Positions 34,539 through 43,750 of a stretch of DNA of 64,000 nt are shown here, in pieces. Below the pieces are notes generated by a model. That model made no database searches, was not told the DNA's origin, and saw nothing but the letters and a program-made list of their open reading frames with translations. Numbering within the stretch: position 1 is the stretch's first letter; each line of letters begins with the position of its first letter. Position numbers and translations under genes: made by a program. Source of the stretch: Mycobacterium shimoidei (GTDB lineage: Bacteria > Actinomycetota > Actinomycetes > Mycobacteriales > Mycobacteriaceae). Location: positions 186,001 through 250,000 of the forward strand of contig LQPU01000028.1 in NCBI GenBank assembly GCA_002101905.1. Direction: 5' to 3'.

Positions 34539-35815
34539 CCGGACAGGTCGAATCGGCATGGCCGTCGCACCCCGACTACGAGATCGGGATCGAACGTAGT
34601 TTCCTCGCTGGGCAGGTGTGGCTCGGTGACCTGCTTGTCGCCGAAAGCGAAAAGTGCCTTGTCGTAACCGAAACCGATCACGTCGACCGGCTGTATTTCC
34701 CGAAGACAGACGTGAACTGGGAGCTGCTCGAGCCCAGCGAGCATACGACGGTATGTCCGTTCAAAGGCCGTGCCAACTATTGGAGCCTGTCCGTGGACGA
34801 CCGCGTGATTGACAACGTCGCGTGGAGCTACCCGACGCCGCTGCCAGAGGTTGCGGGTATCGCCGACCACATCTCGTTCTACGACGACCGGCTGCGCATC
34901 GTGGTCGTGGAACGCTGGCCCGACGGAGCGATGGTGCCAGCGAAGTTCCCTCTCTGGGGTGATGCGGCCGAGCTGGTGCGGCTGATCGACGTGGAACCGC
35001 GCGGTGACTACCACTTCGTCGGCCCTGCGCACGGCCCGACGCAACGCGATGTCGTCGAAGGTGGACAGTTGCTCGCCGAAGCCATCGTCGCGGTGTCCAA
35101 ATCACTTCCTGGGCAACGGGTGACATCGGCGTCGATGGTCTTTCTCAAGGCAGCTTCCTTCGGCGCGCCAGTCGATCTGTCCGTTGACCTGCTACGCAAA
35201 GGGCGCACGTTCTCGACTGCCGAAGTTCGCGCCACGCAGCATGACACCCTTCGCGGCGCCGCCATCGTGCTGTGCGATTCAGGGTCGGGCGATGTCATCC
35301 GTCACACGGTGGCGATGCCGGACGTCCCGAAACCGGCCGACGCCGATCCGTTCGAAGGCTTCGCCATGCCGGGCCGTGAAATCCGCGTGGTGGACGGCGC
35401 ATACGATCCGAACCCCGATAGGGTGGGACCGCCGGAGATCAACGTGTGGGTTCGGTTCCGAGACGCGCCCGCCCAGCCCTACCTTCATTCCGCCCTGCTG
35501 GCTCAGTCCAGTACTCATTGGACGATCGCGGCGGGAATGTTGCCGCATAGAGGTTTTGGCGAAGCGTTTGCACACCGCACCCTGTCCACCGGGATCATGA
35601 AGGCCACAATCGCATTCCACGAGGACGCCGACGTGACGGATTGGCTGTTGTATACGAACCGCGCTTTCTGGGCTGGGCGCGGACTGGTCCAAGGCGACGG
35701 CCACGTCTTCACGGAAGGCGGGAGGTTGGCGGCCTCCTACACTGTCCAGGCGATGGTCCGTGAATTCCGCACAGATCCGACAGCCATGGGGCGCGACGAA
35801 CGGACAGTCATGTGA
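34535..35815 (+). CDS. DUF427 domain fused to TesB-like acyl-CoA thioesterase domain
   Basis: 426 residues in two parts. Residues about 20-120 are a DUF427 domain (VWLGDLLVAESEKCLVV, ETDHVDRLYFPKTDV, CPFKGRANYWSL, DHISFYDDRLRIVV). Residues about 155-420 are a double hotdog of the thioesterase II type (GPTQRDVVEGGQLLAEAI, then HSALLAQSSTHWTIAAG, DWLLYTNRAFWAGRGLVQG and a terminal SYTVQAMVR). The Gln of the TesB catalytic triad is kept, but the Asp position reads KATIAFH, so Asp appears lost. It is coupled to the upstream SDR. Role unknown; release of acids from CoA is possible if the fold is active. Confidence 0.82.
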   Translation: MTGQVESAWPSHPDYEIGIERSFLAGQVWLGDLLVAESEKCLVVTETDHVDRLYFPKTDVNWELLEPSEHTTVCPFKGRANYWSLSVDDRVIDNVAWSYPTPLPEVAGIADHISFYDDRLRIVVVERWPDGAMVPAKFPLWGDAAELVRLIDVEPRGDYHFVGPAHGPTQRDVVEGGQLLAEAIVAVSKSLPGQRVTSASMVFLKAASFGAPVDLSVDLLRKGRTFSTAEVRATQHDTLRGAAIVLCDSGSGDVIRHTVAMPDVPKPADADPFEGFAMPGREIRVVDGAYDPNPDRVGPPEINVWVRFRDAPAQPYLHSALLAQSSTHWTIAAGMLPHRGFGEAFAHRTLSTGIMKATIAFHEDADVTDWLLYTNRAFWAGRGLVQGDGHVFTEGGRLAASYTVQAMVREFRTDPTAMGRDERTVM

Positions 35816-35978
35816 CGCGGACCGCCACTGGTCGCGGAAAAAACCACAGTAACCGCAATCTCATCGAAGTGAGCCCTAGCCCTCCCGGTAGCGAGACCTG
35901 TCGACTGTGTGACAGATTTACATCATGTGTTCTATCATCCAGCCTGATGATCGACGCCCTAGCGCATGGGAGAGCTGA
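35816..35978 (+). promoter_or_regulatory. Intergenic promoter region upstream of mycofactocin-type SDR
   Basis: 163 bp with no gene. The right half is AT-richer, with GACAGATTTACATCATG and the decamer GTTCTATCAT (35929-35938) also found upstream of the ferredoxin operon. A GC-rich imperfect hairpin followed by six A residues lies at about 35817-35846. Confidence 0.35.
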
Positions 35979-36836
35979 ATGAACCGTCTCACAGGCAAGG
36001 TGGCAGTGATCACCGGTGCGGCGCGTGGCCAGGGTCGCAGCCATGCCGTACACATGGCCGATGAGGGCGCCGACATCATCGCCTTGGATATATGCGCGGA
36101 CATTCCCTCCAACGAATATCCGTTGGCCACGCCAGCCGACCTCGACGAAACTGCGAGGCTCGTCGAGAAGGCCGGGCGACGTGTGGTCACGGCCGCGGTC
36201 GATGTCCGCGACCGACCCGCCCTGAAGAAGGTGCTGGACGACGCCGTCGCCGAACTCGGCGGCCTGCATGTTGTCGTCGCCAATGCCGGAATTTGCCCAC
36301 AGGGCAGCCACATTCCCTACCGCGGTTTCATCGATGCGTTCGACGTGGACTTCGTGGGTGTGGTCAATACCGTCCACCTCGGCCTTGAGCACCTCGGACC
36401 CGGGGGGTCCGTGATCGTCACGGGATCGATCGCCGGCCTCGTCGAGCAGAAGGATCTTGCCACCGGCGGCGGGCCGCAGGGCCCCGGCGGGGCGGGCTAT
36501 GGCATGGCCAAGAAGATGGTCCGCGAATACACGAAGGCCCTTGCGCTCACCATGGCGCCACACGGAGTTCGGATCAATACCGTCCATCCGACCAACGTGA
36601 ACACCGACATGCTTCACAATCTGCCGATGTACCGGACGTTCCGACCGGATCTGCCCGATCCGTCACGGGAAGATGCCGAACTCGTCTTCCCTGTCCTGCA
36701 GGCGATGCCGATCCCCTACGTCGAACCCGAGGATATCTCTCATGCCGTCGTCTACCTCGCGTCGGATGAAGCGCGCTATGTGACGGGACAGCAGTTGTTC
36801 GTCGACGCGGGCGCCAGCCTCAAGATGGGGATTTGA
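35979..36836 (+). CDS. SDR of the mycofactocin-coupled type
   Basis: 285 residues. It shows the features of mycofactocin-dependent SDRs (TIGR03971-like): the start GKVAVITGAARGQGRSHAV, GADIIALDICADI, an ATPADLDETARLVEKAGRR insert, VVANAGICPQ, and Tyr-Lys in GYGMAKKMVREY. Such enzymes keep NAD(H) bound and pass electrons to the peptide redox cofactor mycofactocin. Members often act on alcohols and terpenols such as carveol. It is monocistronic as far as visible and closes the catabolic island. Confidence 0.88.
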   Translation: MNRLTGKVAVITGAARGQGRSHAVHMADEGADIIALDICADIPSNEYPLATPADLDETARLVEKAGRRVVTAAVDVRDRPALKKVLDDAVAELGGLHVVVANAGICPQGSHIPYRGFIDAFDVDFVGVVNTVHLGLEHLGPGGSVIVTGSIAGLVEQKDLATGGGPQGPGGAGYGMAKKMVREYTKALALTMAPHGVRINTVHPTNVNTDMLHNLPMYRTFRPDLPDPSREDAELVFPVLQAMPIPYVEPEDISHAVVYLASDEARYVTGQQLFVDAGASLKMGI

Positions 36837-37130
36837 ATCGAGCCTGCTTAATGGCGGTGGCGCGTCGCGGCAGATCCACCATCGATGAGATCCCACCCGA
36901 CACGCGCGACTTGATGCTGCGGTTGATCCGCGAATGATTGCGCGATGCCACGACCGCACACTGAATTTGCCGCAAGGCTCGGTGTCGAACGCATCGTCGT
37001 TCCGGGGACGCACAATGGAATGCTGACCCATCCTGACGAAGTGGCCAAAGCGATCCTCGCGGCTTGATAGCAGTAAAGACAGTTATCACCGGTGGTCGGG
37101 CGGATCAACTTCACTTTGTGCAGTTGACGG
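36837..37130. pseudogene. Alpha/beta-hydrolase C-terminal remnant
   Basis: There is no intact gene here. On the plus strand at 36945-37067 a short frame reads EFAARLGVERIVVPGTHNGM then LTHPDEVAKAILAA and stop. This looks like the C-terminus of an alpha/beta-hydrolase, with His in PGTHNG as the catalytic base. A second fragment (DTRDLMLRLIRE) lies upstream in another frame, ending at about 36937. Together they suggest a frameshifted, truncated hydrolase gene. Confidence 0.4.
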
Positions 37131-37529
37131 TTATGTCCGCGCTGTCGTTATGACCTGGGCTTGACACGATGCGGAATGTTCGCCCGTTCTTTTCGCCGTC
37201 AAATCTCTCTCTTTCGCTTCGAGTCGAATGCCGTTGGACTCGTCAATAAGTTCGAGCCAGTTGACCTCACCTGTAGTTTCATCGACTCCTGCGCTGAACT
37301 TTCCCCCTCGTTCACCTTCCGCTGCGTGCACCTGGATCACAGTGCGACCCGTTCCTTCGTTAACCACACATTCAGACCAACCGTCGATCGTTGTGTGGTG
37401 TGTGCTGACCGTCGCTTCCACGACGACTTCATTTGGTGGCGGCGGTGGAGTTTGATGTGAGCATCCGGTTAGCAATGCAGCCGCGATGCTGGCGCCGCCG
37501 CCAAGAGCGCATTTGCCCCGAGTTTGCAT
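37131..37529 (-). CDS. LpqH-like (19-kDa antigen family) lipoprotein, possibly degraded C-terminus
   Basis: 132 residues from the ATG at 37529. A short basic start (MQTRGK) leads into a hydrophobic segment GGGASIAAALLTGC with the lipobox LLTGC, then a Pro-rich linker (TPPPPPNE). The mature part (TTIDGWSECVVNEG, FSAGVDETTGEVNWLELIDE, GIRLEAKERDLTAKRTGEH) has the layout of the mycobacterial 19-kDa lipoprotein family. After GEH the usual tyrosine-containing strand is replaced by SASCQAQVITTART, suggesting a late frameshift. Surface-exposed cell-envelope lipoprotein by inference. Confidence 0.55.
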   Translation of the reverse strand: MQTRGKCALGGGASIAAALLTGCSHQTPPPPPNEVVVEATVSTHHTTIDGWSECVVNEGTGRTVIQVHAAEGERGGKFSAGVDETTGEVNWLELIDESNGIRLEAKERDLTAKRTGEHSASCQAQVITTART

Positions 37530-37735
37530 GCGTTGATTTCTACCACGCCTTGCACAATTCCTCAGCAGGAACCCGACGAACCTACATGTTGCAGCCCTGC
37601 GCGACTTCTCAAACCGCAACAGGGATCAAGAGTCAGGTATCGAGCGCGCGGTCTGCCGCACCCCGCAGCCGCGCCCTTCAAGCTTCCGGTGTAATCGTTC
37701 ACCTGATGGTCGAGAGTGAGTGAATTTCAAAGTGG
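37530..37735. other. Intergenic region without recognisable gene
   Basis: About 200 bp between two leftward genes, with less GC bias than the neighbours. I see no conserved motif, hairpin or small frame worth calling. Confidence 0.4.
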
Positions 37736-38832
37736 CTAGGCCGCGAGCTTGAGTACGCGATGGTTCGGCTCGTCCGTGACATAAATGTTGCCATCCGAAC
37801 CGACGGCGACATCTACGAATAACCCGAGTTCGTCAACAGGCAACTCGGTCACGCTGTCTGTTCCCGCTGCAACCTTCAATACCAAGACGTTCCACAGCGT
37901 GTCCGATTCGGGTCCGTGGTGCGGAACGTGCGCGGCCACGTAGACGTGGCCCGCTGAATCCGTAGTGATGCCATTGAGGTCGACGTCAGGGTAGCTGTCT
38001 TCTGAAATCAGGTCGACCCAGTTATTTGAGCCGCTCGCGAGCTTCACAACTTTTCGGTTTGCGTCGTCGGCGTACAGATTCCCAGCGCCGTCCACGGCCA
38101 CCCACGCCGGGTATTCGAGGCCGGGAAGCACCATCTGTGACCAGCCGTCTTCTCTAGTCGTCAACTTGAGCAGCCGATTCTTGGAAGTCATGTTCTCTGT
38201 GTCGGTTACGTAGATGGTGCCGGCGGCGTCCACGGCGACGCTCGTGAGGTTGTTCAGGCCGACAGACGGGAGTTCTGTCGGATTGCTCTCTCCCGCCGCA
38301 AGCTTCAACACTCGACTCTCAGCGTCGCCTCCCGAGTCAGCGACGTAGATGTCGCCTGCGGTGTCAACCGTCACGTCCCTAGGGCCGCGGAGGCCGGTGA
38401 ACGGTAACTCGGTCACCTTGTCTGTCCCCGCAGCAAGCTTGAGCACCCGCTTGCTACCAAAGTCGGCGACATAGACGTTGCCCGCGCTGTCCACCGCCAC
38501 GCCCCCTGGCGCATCGAGCCCTGTGAACGGCAACGCGACAACTTCTTGGTGCGTGAAATACCAATAAGCGAAGATTGCGATCCCGGCCACTAGCGCCGTG
38601 CATAGCACTAGGCCGGTGACAATCTTGGCGTTGTTATGACGACGATCCCGACTCCGTACGTGAGTCGGTTCAGGAGTCCGGGTGGGGATTCCCGGTCCGG
38701 GCCGGATGTGTCGTCGATCCAAAGTTGCCAGCCGGGTGGCGGTGTGGGCCAGGACGGATCAGGTTGCCAGCCCGCCGAGGGTTGCCAACCGGAGGGTGGA
38801 GTCGGCCAATTGGGTGGCGGATTGAACCGCAT
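37736..38832 (-). pseudogene. NHL-repeat membrane-anchored protein (PknD-sensor-like), frameshifted
   Basis: Two overlapping frames make one protein. The first begins with an ATG at 38832 and encodes the Trp/Pro-rich leader seen in actinobacterial membrane proteins (PPPNWPTPPSGWQP, PSWPTPPPGWQLW). The second, read in another frame from about 38700 down to 37736, encodes a membrane helix (IVTGLVLCTALVAGIAIFAY) and six or so NHL blades of the form VAVDSAGNVYVADFGSKRVL, with LPFTGL linkers as in the extracellular propeller of M. tuberculosis PknD. A shift near 38660-38700 (around DRESPPG / TRTPEPTHV) would join them. It may be a pseudogene or a sequencing error; a TTG at 38722 could start a leaderless version. 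Confidence 0.7.
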
Positions 38833-38916
38833 GCTCCCTCCTCGACATGCGCCCGTCGCGACCAGCTTTCCCGACCGCCACCGTAGCGTAGCTGGTCGTT
38901 CGCAACTGAGAGACCA

Positions 38917-39053
38917 TTGACAAGTACAGGGAGCGCGCCGCTGTGCAGCAGTGAGCGCAGTCGGTATTGGGTGAGGTTGCGGAATCCGAGCGCGTTGCGG
39001 CGCAGCACTACCGGGAACCTACCGCTACCGCTGCCAACCGGCCAGCGGGTCAT
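38917..39053 (-). pseudogene. Transposase C-terminal remnant (ISL3-like?)
   Basis: The leftward frame contains LRRNALGFRNLTQYRLRSLL, which resembles the GFRN/YRLR end of ISL3-type transposases. There is no upstream transposase sequence and no terminal repeat that I can see, so this is a decayed piece at most. Confidence 0.3.
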
Positions 39054-39074
39054 AGCGGTCAGTGATCCGGCGAG

Positions 39075-39337
39075 CCAAGCGACTCACCAACGTCGGCGGC
39101 GACTGGACCGACTGCTGCCGCCGCCCAGCGCAAGGCGGCGGGCCTCAAGGCGATCACACTCGGAAAGCTGCGGCATCGAACATCTCTCGGATGCGCGCGG
39201 CGGGCGTCGCCGCCGACGGCGTGGCCGCGTGGCACGGCCACACCGAGCGGATGACTCAGGCCGTCTACGGGCGCGTGACCGACGATCGGCTGACAGCCGC
39301 GTCGCCGGTGTTCTCGGCAGCCGTAGGACAGAGTTAG
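39075..39337 (+). pseudogene. Tyrosine recombinase (integrase) C-terminal remnant
   Basis: The end of the frame reads GVAADGVAAWHGHTERMTQA then VYGRVTDDRLTAA. WHGH plus the following VY(G) carries the box II His and catalytic Tyr of phage-type integrases. In another frame just upstream, QRKAAGLKAITLGKLRH supplies the preceding helix, with an R-H pair typical of the HxxR box, so at least one frameshift separates them. The remnant ends 78 bp from the 3' end of tRNA-Ala, the usual place for an integrase of a tRNA-integrated element. Confidence 0.6.
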
Positions 39338-39415
39338 GACACTCGGGCGGGATAGGCCACCAGCCCGCAACAAGAAAGCCGCCCCGGCCATTGGTCGGAG
39401 CGGATTATCCATCGG

Positions 39416-39488
39416 TGGAGCTAAGGGGACTCGAACCCCTGACCCCCACACTGCCAGTGTGGTGCGCTACCAGCTGCGCCATAGCCCC
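39416..39488 (-). tRNA. tRNA-Ala (anticodon GGC)
   Basis: The complement folds into a 73-nt cloverleaf. The acceptor stem is GGGGCTA/TAGCTCC with the G3:U70 wobble pair that identifies alanine tRNA. The anticodon stem is CCACA/TGTGG with loop CTGGCAG, giving anticodon GGC. The T arm is GGGGTTCGAGTCCCC, and the discriminator base is A. The CCA end is not encoded. It lies between an integrase remnant on its 3' side and a DadA-like gene on its 5' side. Confidence 0.95.
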
Positions 39489-39553
39489 ATCAAGGTGTGC
39501 CCATCGAAGCTACACCACCAGCAACTTCCGTACAAAGTCGCTGACCAGCGGTC

Positions 39554-40792
39554 TCAGCGGGTGGGGTCGAATTCCCGCAGGGCGGCCGCCTGCTTGCCGG
39601 TAGCAATGTGCTCAGCCAGCATCCGCCCGGTCGCTGGGCCGTGCGTCATGCCCCACATGCCGTGCCCGCCGGCGACGTAGACCCCCGCTGTTACCTGCCC
39701 GATCAGCGGACGACCGTCGGGGCTGAGCGGGCGCGGCCCCACCCAGACCTCGCTGCGTTGCTCCCAGCGAACCCCGTCGAGGTATGGGCGCGCCGCTTCG
39801 GCGATGGCGTCGGCCCGCGCTTCCGACGCGGGCAGGTCGGGATCGCGCAATTCCATTGTCCCGGTGACCCGGAGCTTGTCGCCCAACGGCGTGCAGGCGA
39901 CCCGCGCATCGGGCAAGTGAATCGGACACGCCACCGGACGCCCCACTGGCACCGTGAATGAATAGCCACGCCCCGCCTGCACCGGGATCCGCACCCAGCG
40001 GCGGACCAAGCGCGGCAACCACGCGCCGGTCGCGACCACCGCAACGTCAGCCGACAACACCGGACCGTCGCGGGTGGCCACCTTCACCCCATCGGCAGAA
40101 GCCGCGATGTCGGCAACCTCCTCGATGTGCAGTGTCGCACCGCGTTCGACGACCGAACGACCCAGCGCGGTCACGAAACGACCGGCGTCGACGTAGCGCT
40201 GACCATCGATGCGAAGCCCGACGGTCACCGCCTCCGATGCCAGCGGCACCTGTTCGCGCAGCGTCGCACCGGTCAACTGGGTGACCGACATCGGCTGGCC
40301 CGCATCCTGAAAGCGCCGCAGCTCGTCCATATGGTGTTCGGCATCGTGAGACGTGCGGAACAACGCGGTGATCGGTGCCTCGTTGACCGGCGCGTCGACG
40401 CCATGGGAGACCAACGCGTCGTAGGCGTCGATGCACTCGTCGCTCAGCGCACGGTTGGCTCGCACGGCCCGACGCCATGACGAGTTACGGCAATTGCCGA
40501 CGAACCGGATCAGGAAGCGCCACAACGCCGGATCGGCTGACATTGAAATACGCACGGGGGCAGAAGTTCTCGGCAATACCCGTAATGCATAGCGCAGCGT
40601 GCGTGGCTCGTTGAGCGGTATCGCCAGCGCCGGTGCGATGTACCCGGCGTTGCCCCACGACGCGCCGGCAGCCACGCCGACGCGGTCGACCATCGTGACA
40701 TCCACGCCGCGCTCTTGCAGAAACCACGCCGTCGACAACCCGACGATGCCCGCGCCGGCCACGATCGCTGATCGTGGTGTGCCGCCAACCAT
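39554..40792 (-). CDS. FAD-dependent amino-acid oxidase/dehydrogenase (DadA/DAO family)
   Basis: 412 residues from the ATG at 40792, which has GGGAGG 6 nt upstream. The N-terminal FAD motif is IVAGAGIVGLSTAWFL, and the second cofactor segment is VAVVATGAWLPRLVRR. The C-terminal VAGGHGMWGMTHGPATGRML is typical of DadA-like D-amino-acid dehydrogenases. It would deaminate D-amino or related acids, passing electrons to the chain or to oxygen. It is the last gene of a possible operon with the MFS transporter 53 nt upstream. Confidence 0.85.
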   Translation of the reverse strand: MVGGTPRSAIVAGAGIVGLSTAWFLQERGVDVTMVDRVGVAAGASWGNAGYIAPALAIPLNEPRTLRYALRVLPRTSAPVRISMSADPALWRFLIRFVGNCRNSSWRRAVRANRALSDECIDAYDALVSHGVDAPVNEAPITALFRTSHDAEHHMDELRRFQDAGQPMSVTQLTGATLREQVPLASEAVTVGLRIDGQRYVDAGRFVTALGRSVVERGATLHIEEVADIAASADGVKVATRDGPVLSADVAVVATGAWLPRLVRRWVRIPVQAGRGYSFTVPVGRPVACPIHLPDARVACTPLGDKLRVTGTMELRDPDLPASEARADAIAEAARPYLDGVRWEQRSEVWVGPRPLSPDGRPLIGQVTAGVYVAGGHGMWGMTHGPATGRMLAEHIATGKQAAALREFDPTR

Positions 40793-40845
40793 CACGAACC
40801 TCCCGATGCCCGACCGTAATTCAGCCTAGCGACTTCAGTCAGGCG

Positions 40846-42081
40846 TCAGGCGACCTCGGGCGCCTCCCATGGCCCGGGCACCACCGGCTTGGCGGCTACC
40901 CGGGTTTCCGGCGCCAGCATCCAGCCGACCGCCGCTGCCAGCAAAATCATCCCGCTGACGACGAATCCCCACCCGAAGCTCAGGTGTTGGGCGATCTGGC
41001 CGACCGCCATGGAACCCGCGATGGCACCGAGGTCGGCCATCATCTGAAACGTCGCGACCGCGGTGCCGGCGCGCGCATTGCTGCCCACGATATCGGCGAC
41101 CGCGGCCTGCTGCGGTGACGTGAACACGCCAGAAGCCGCGCCGGCCAGGTACGCCGCAACCAAGAACAAAGGCACCGAAGTTGACGCGCCCACCCAAATC
41201 GTCGCCAGCCCGGCCGCCGAGAGCCCCGCGATCAGCAGGATGCGCCGCCCGATCCGGTCGGACAGGTGGCCGCTGGGCAGGACGGCGGAGACATTGCCGA
41301 ATGCGAACGTCGCCAACGCCAACCCTGTCATCCGCGGGCCGCGGCCCAACACTTCGGCGACGAAAAGCGGCACCAGTGCGATGCGCAGCCCAAACACCGA
41401 CCAGCCCGTCGCGAAATTCGACAGCAGCGCCGAGCGGTAGGCGCGGTGTCGCAGCGCAACGCGTACTGTCACGGTCGGCTGCGACTCGTCGGCGGGTGCG
41501 GTCAGCGTTGAATGACGCAGGCTGAAATACACCACCATCAGCGCCGTCAACACCGCCATCCCGTAAATGAGGAACGGGGCACCCAGACCCAATCCCGCTG
41601 TAAGACTGCCCAATACCGGCCCGGCTACCGAGCCGAGCAAAAACGCGGTGGCGAACAGCCCGGCGACGCGTCCGCGCGCGTCGGTGGGGCTGATCCGGAT
41701 CATCAGGCCCAATGCGGAGACGAAAAACATCGTCGACCCGACGCCGCCGAGCGAGCGGAACAGCAGCAGTTGCCAATACGTCTGGGCGAACGCGCATGCG
41801 CCGGTGCACACCGACACGATCAACAGCCCACTCAGGTAGATGCGCCGCTCCCCCAACCGCTGCACCAGCACGCCACTCACCGGGGCGAAGCACAGCCGGG
41901 TCAGGGAGAACGCGGTAATGACGAACGTCGCCGCCCCGATGCTGACCCCGAAGCTGCGGGCGTAGGCGGGAAGCACCGGCGACACCACACCGTAGCCAAT
42001 CGCGATCATCGCGTTCGCCGCGATCAACACCCAGGCTTCACGTGGCATCGTGCTCCGCGGGCGCTGGGCAAGACAGATCAC
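40846..42081 (-). CDS. MFS transporter
   Basis: 411 residues with about 12 hydrophobic helices. The loop between helices 2 and 3 reads [16 protein letters not shown], a standard MFS motif A variant, repeated in the second half as [16 protein letters not shown]. The GTG at 42081 overlaps the pgm stop (GTGA); an internal ATG at 42048 is the alternative. The family exports drugs or small metabolites by proton antiport. Substrate unknown. Confidence 0.88.
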   Translation of the reverse strand: MICLAQRPRSTMPREAWVLIAANAMIAIGYGVVSPVLPAYARSFGVSIGAATFVITAFSLTRLCFAPVSGVLVQRLGERRIYLSGLLIVSVCTGACAFAQTYWQLLLFRSLGGVGSTMFFVSALGLMIRISPTDARGRVAGLFATAFLLGSVAGPVLGSLTAGLGLGAPFLIYGMAVLTALMVVYFSLRHSTLTAPADESQPTVTVRVALRHRAYRSALLSNFATGWSVFGLRIALVPLFVAEVLGRGPRMTGLALATFAFGNVSAVLPSGHLSDRIGRRILLIAGLSAAGLATIWVGASTSVPLFLVAAYLAGAASGVFTSPQQAAVADIVGSNARAGTAVATFQMMADLGAIAGSMAVGQIAQHLSFGWGFVVSGMILLAAAVGWMLAPETRVAAKPVVPGPWEAPEVA

Positions 42082-43712
42082 CCGATGACTTTATCCACCA
42101 CCGCCTGGGCAGCCTGCTGGACTTCGGTCAAATGCTCCGGGCCGCGGAACGACTCGGCGTAGATCTTGTAGACGTCCTCGGTTCCCGACGGCCGCGCAGC
42201 AAACCAGGCGTTTTCGGTGGTGACCTTGAGCCCACCCAGCGGCGCGTCGTTGCCGGGGGCTGTGGTCAGCTTTGCGGTGATGCGCTCTCCGGCCAGTTCG
42301 GTGGCGGTCACCTCGTCTGCTGTGAGCGCCGCTAACCGGGCTTTTTGTTCGCGGTCGGCGGGCGCGTTCACCCGGGCGTAGGCCGGTTCACCGTATTTGC
42401 CGGCCAGCTCGCGGTAGCGCTGCGAAGGCGTGGAACCCGTGACCGCGAGGATTTCCGCGGCCAGCAACGCGAGAATGATGCCGTCCTTGTCGGTGGTCCA
42501 CACCGAGCCGTCGCGGCGCAGAAACGACGCCCCCGCTGACTCCTCCCCGCCGAAGCCGATCGTGCCGCTGAACAGGCCGTCGACGAACCATTTGAACCCG
42601 ACCGGCACCTCCACCAGCCGACGCCCGATGCCGCCGACCACCCGGTCGATGATCGAGGAGCTGACCGCGGTCTTGCCGACCGCGACGCTGTCCGACCACA
42701 AGGGCCGGTGCGTGTACAGGTATTCGATGGCGACGGCCAGGTAGTGGTTGGGGTTCAGCAGGCCCTGGTCCGGAGTCACGATGCCGTGCCGGTCGGCGTC
42801 CGCGTCGTTGCCGGTGGCGATCTGGTAGCGATCCCGGTGCGCGATCAAGGACGCCATCGCGTCGGGCGAGCTGCAGTCCATCCGGATCTTGCCGTCGGTG
42901 TCCAACGTCATGAACCGCCACGTCGCATCGACTAGCGGATTGACCACGGTCAGATCAAGGTTGTGCCGCTCGGCGATCACGCCCCAGTAGTCGACGCTGG
43001 CCCCGCCAAGCGGGTCCGCACCGATCACCACCCCGGCGTCGCGGATGGCGGCGATGTCCACCACGTTGCGCAGATCATCGACATAGGCGTCGAGGTAATC
43101 GTGGCGCCAGCTGTTCTTCAGCGCCCGGGTGAACGGTATCCGCTTCACCGCGGAGAGTCCCTCGCGCAGAATTTCGTTGGCGCGGTTGGCGATTGCGCTC
43201 GTGGTATCGCTGCCGGCGGGACCGCCGTGCGGCGGGTTGTACTTGAAACCGCCGTCGCGGGGTGGATTGTGCGACGGGGTCACGACGATCCCATCGGCGA
43301 GGCCGTCGGCGCGCCCGCGGTTGTAGTTGAGGATGGCGTGGCTGATCGCCGGGGTCGGCGTGTACCGGTCGGCGGCGTCGACCATGGCCACGACATCGTT
43401 GGCGGCGAGCACCTCCAGCGCCGTCGCCCACGCCGGCTCGGACAACGCGTGGGTGTCGCGGCCGATGAACAACGGACCGGTGGTGCCGGCCGCGGCGCGG
43501 TACTCGACGATCGCCTGCGTGATAGCCAGGATGTGCGCCTCGTTGAACGCCCCGTCCAGCGCCGAGCCCCGATGTCCCGAGGTGCCGAACGCCACCTGCT
43601 GAGCGACGTCGTCGGGGTCGGGTTCTGTCGTGTAGTACGCGGTCACCAGATGGGGCAGATCGACGAGATCCTCGGGTTGGGCCGGCTGACCGGCTCGTGG
43701 GTGGGCCGCCAT
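42078..43712 (-). CDS. pgm: Phosphoglucomutase, alpha-D-glucose phosphate-specific
   Basis: 544 residues from the ATG at 43712. The phosphoserine loop is [15 protein letters not shown] with Ser147 as the active-site residue. The metal loop DADADRHG is visible as [14 protein letters not shown], and the sugar-binding [12 protein letters not shown] motif is intact. The family interconverts glucose-1-P and glucose-6-P and supplies UDP-glucose and glycogen/trehalose synthesis. It is divergent from crcB1, in the same arrangement as M. tuberculosis Rv3068c and Rv3069. Confidence 0.95.
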   Translation of the reverse strand: MAAHPRAGQPAQPEDLVDLPHLVTAYYTTEPDPDDVAQQVAFGTSGHRGSALDGAFNEAHILAITQAIVEYRAAAGTTGPLFIGRDTHALSEPAWATALEVLAANDVVAMVDAADRYTPTPAISHAILNYNRGRADGLADGIVVTPSHNPPRDGGFKYNPPHGGPAGSDTTSAIANRANEILREGLSAVKRIPFTRALKNSWRHDYLDAYVDDLRNVVDIAAIRDAGVVIGADPLGGASVDYWGVIAERHNLDLTVVNPLVDATWRFMTLDTDGKIRMDCSSPDAMASLIAHRDRYQIATGNDADADRHGIVTPDQGLLNPNHYLAVAIEYLYTHRPLWSDSVAVGKTAVSSSIIDRVVGGIGRRLVEVPVGFKWFVDGLFSGTIGFGGEESAGASFLRRDGSVWTTDKDGIILALLAAEILAVTGSTPSQRYRELAGKYGEPAYARVNAPADREQKARLAALTADEVTATELAGERITAKLTTAPGNDAPLGGLKVTTENAWFAARPSGTEDVYKIYAESFRGPEHLTEVQQAAQAVVDKVIG

Positions 43713-43750
43713 GACACCAATTCTGCCGATCTCCCGCATACGCTGCTTGG

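Larger units (their letters stand above)
38833..39415. other. Gene-poor scar next to tRNA-Ala
   Basis: No intact gene. The interval holds the transposase-like and integrase-like remnants annotated separately. This is consistent with the decayed end of an integrated element. Confidence 0.5.
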
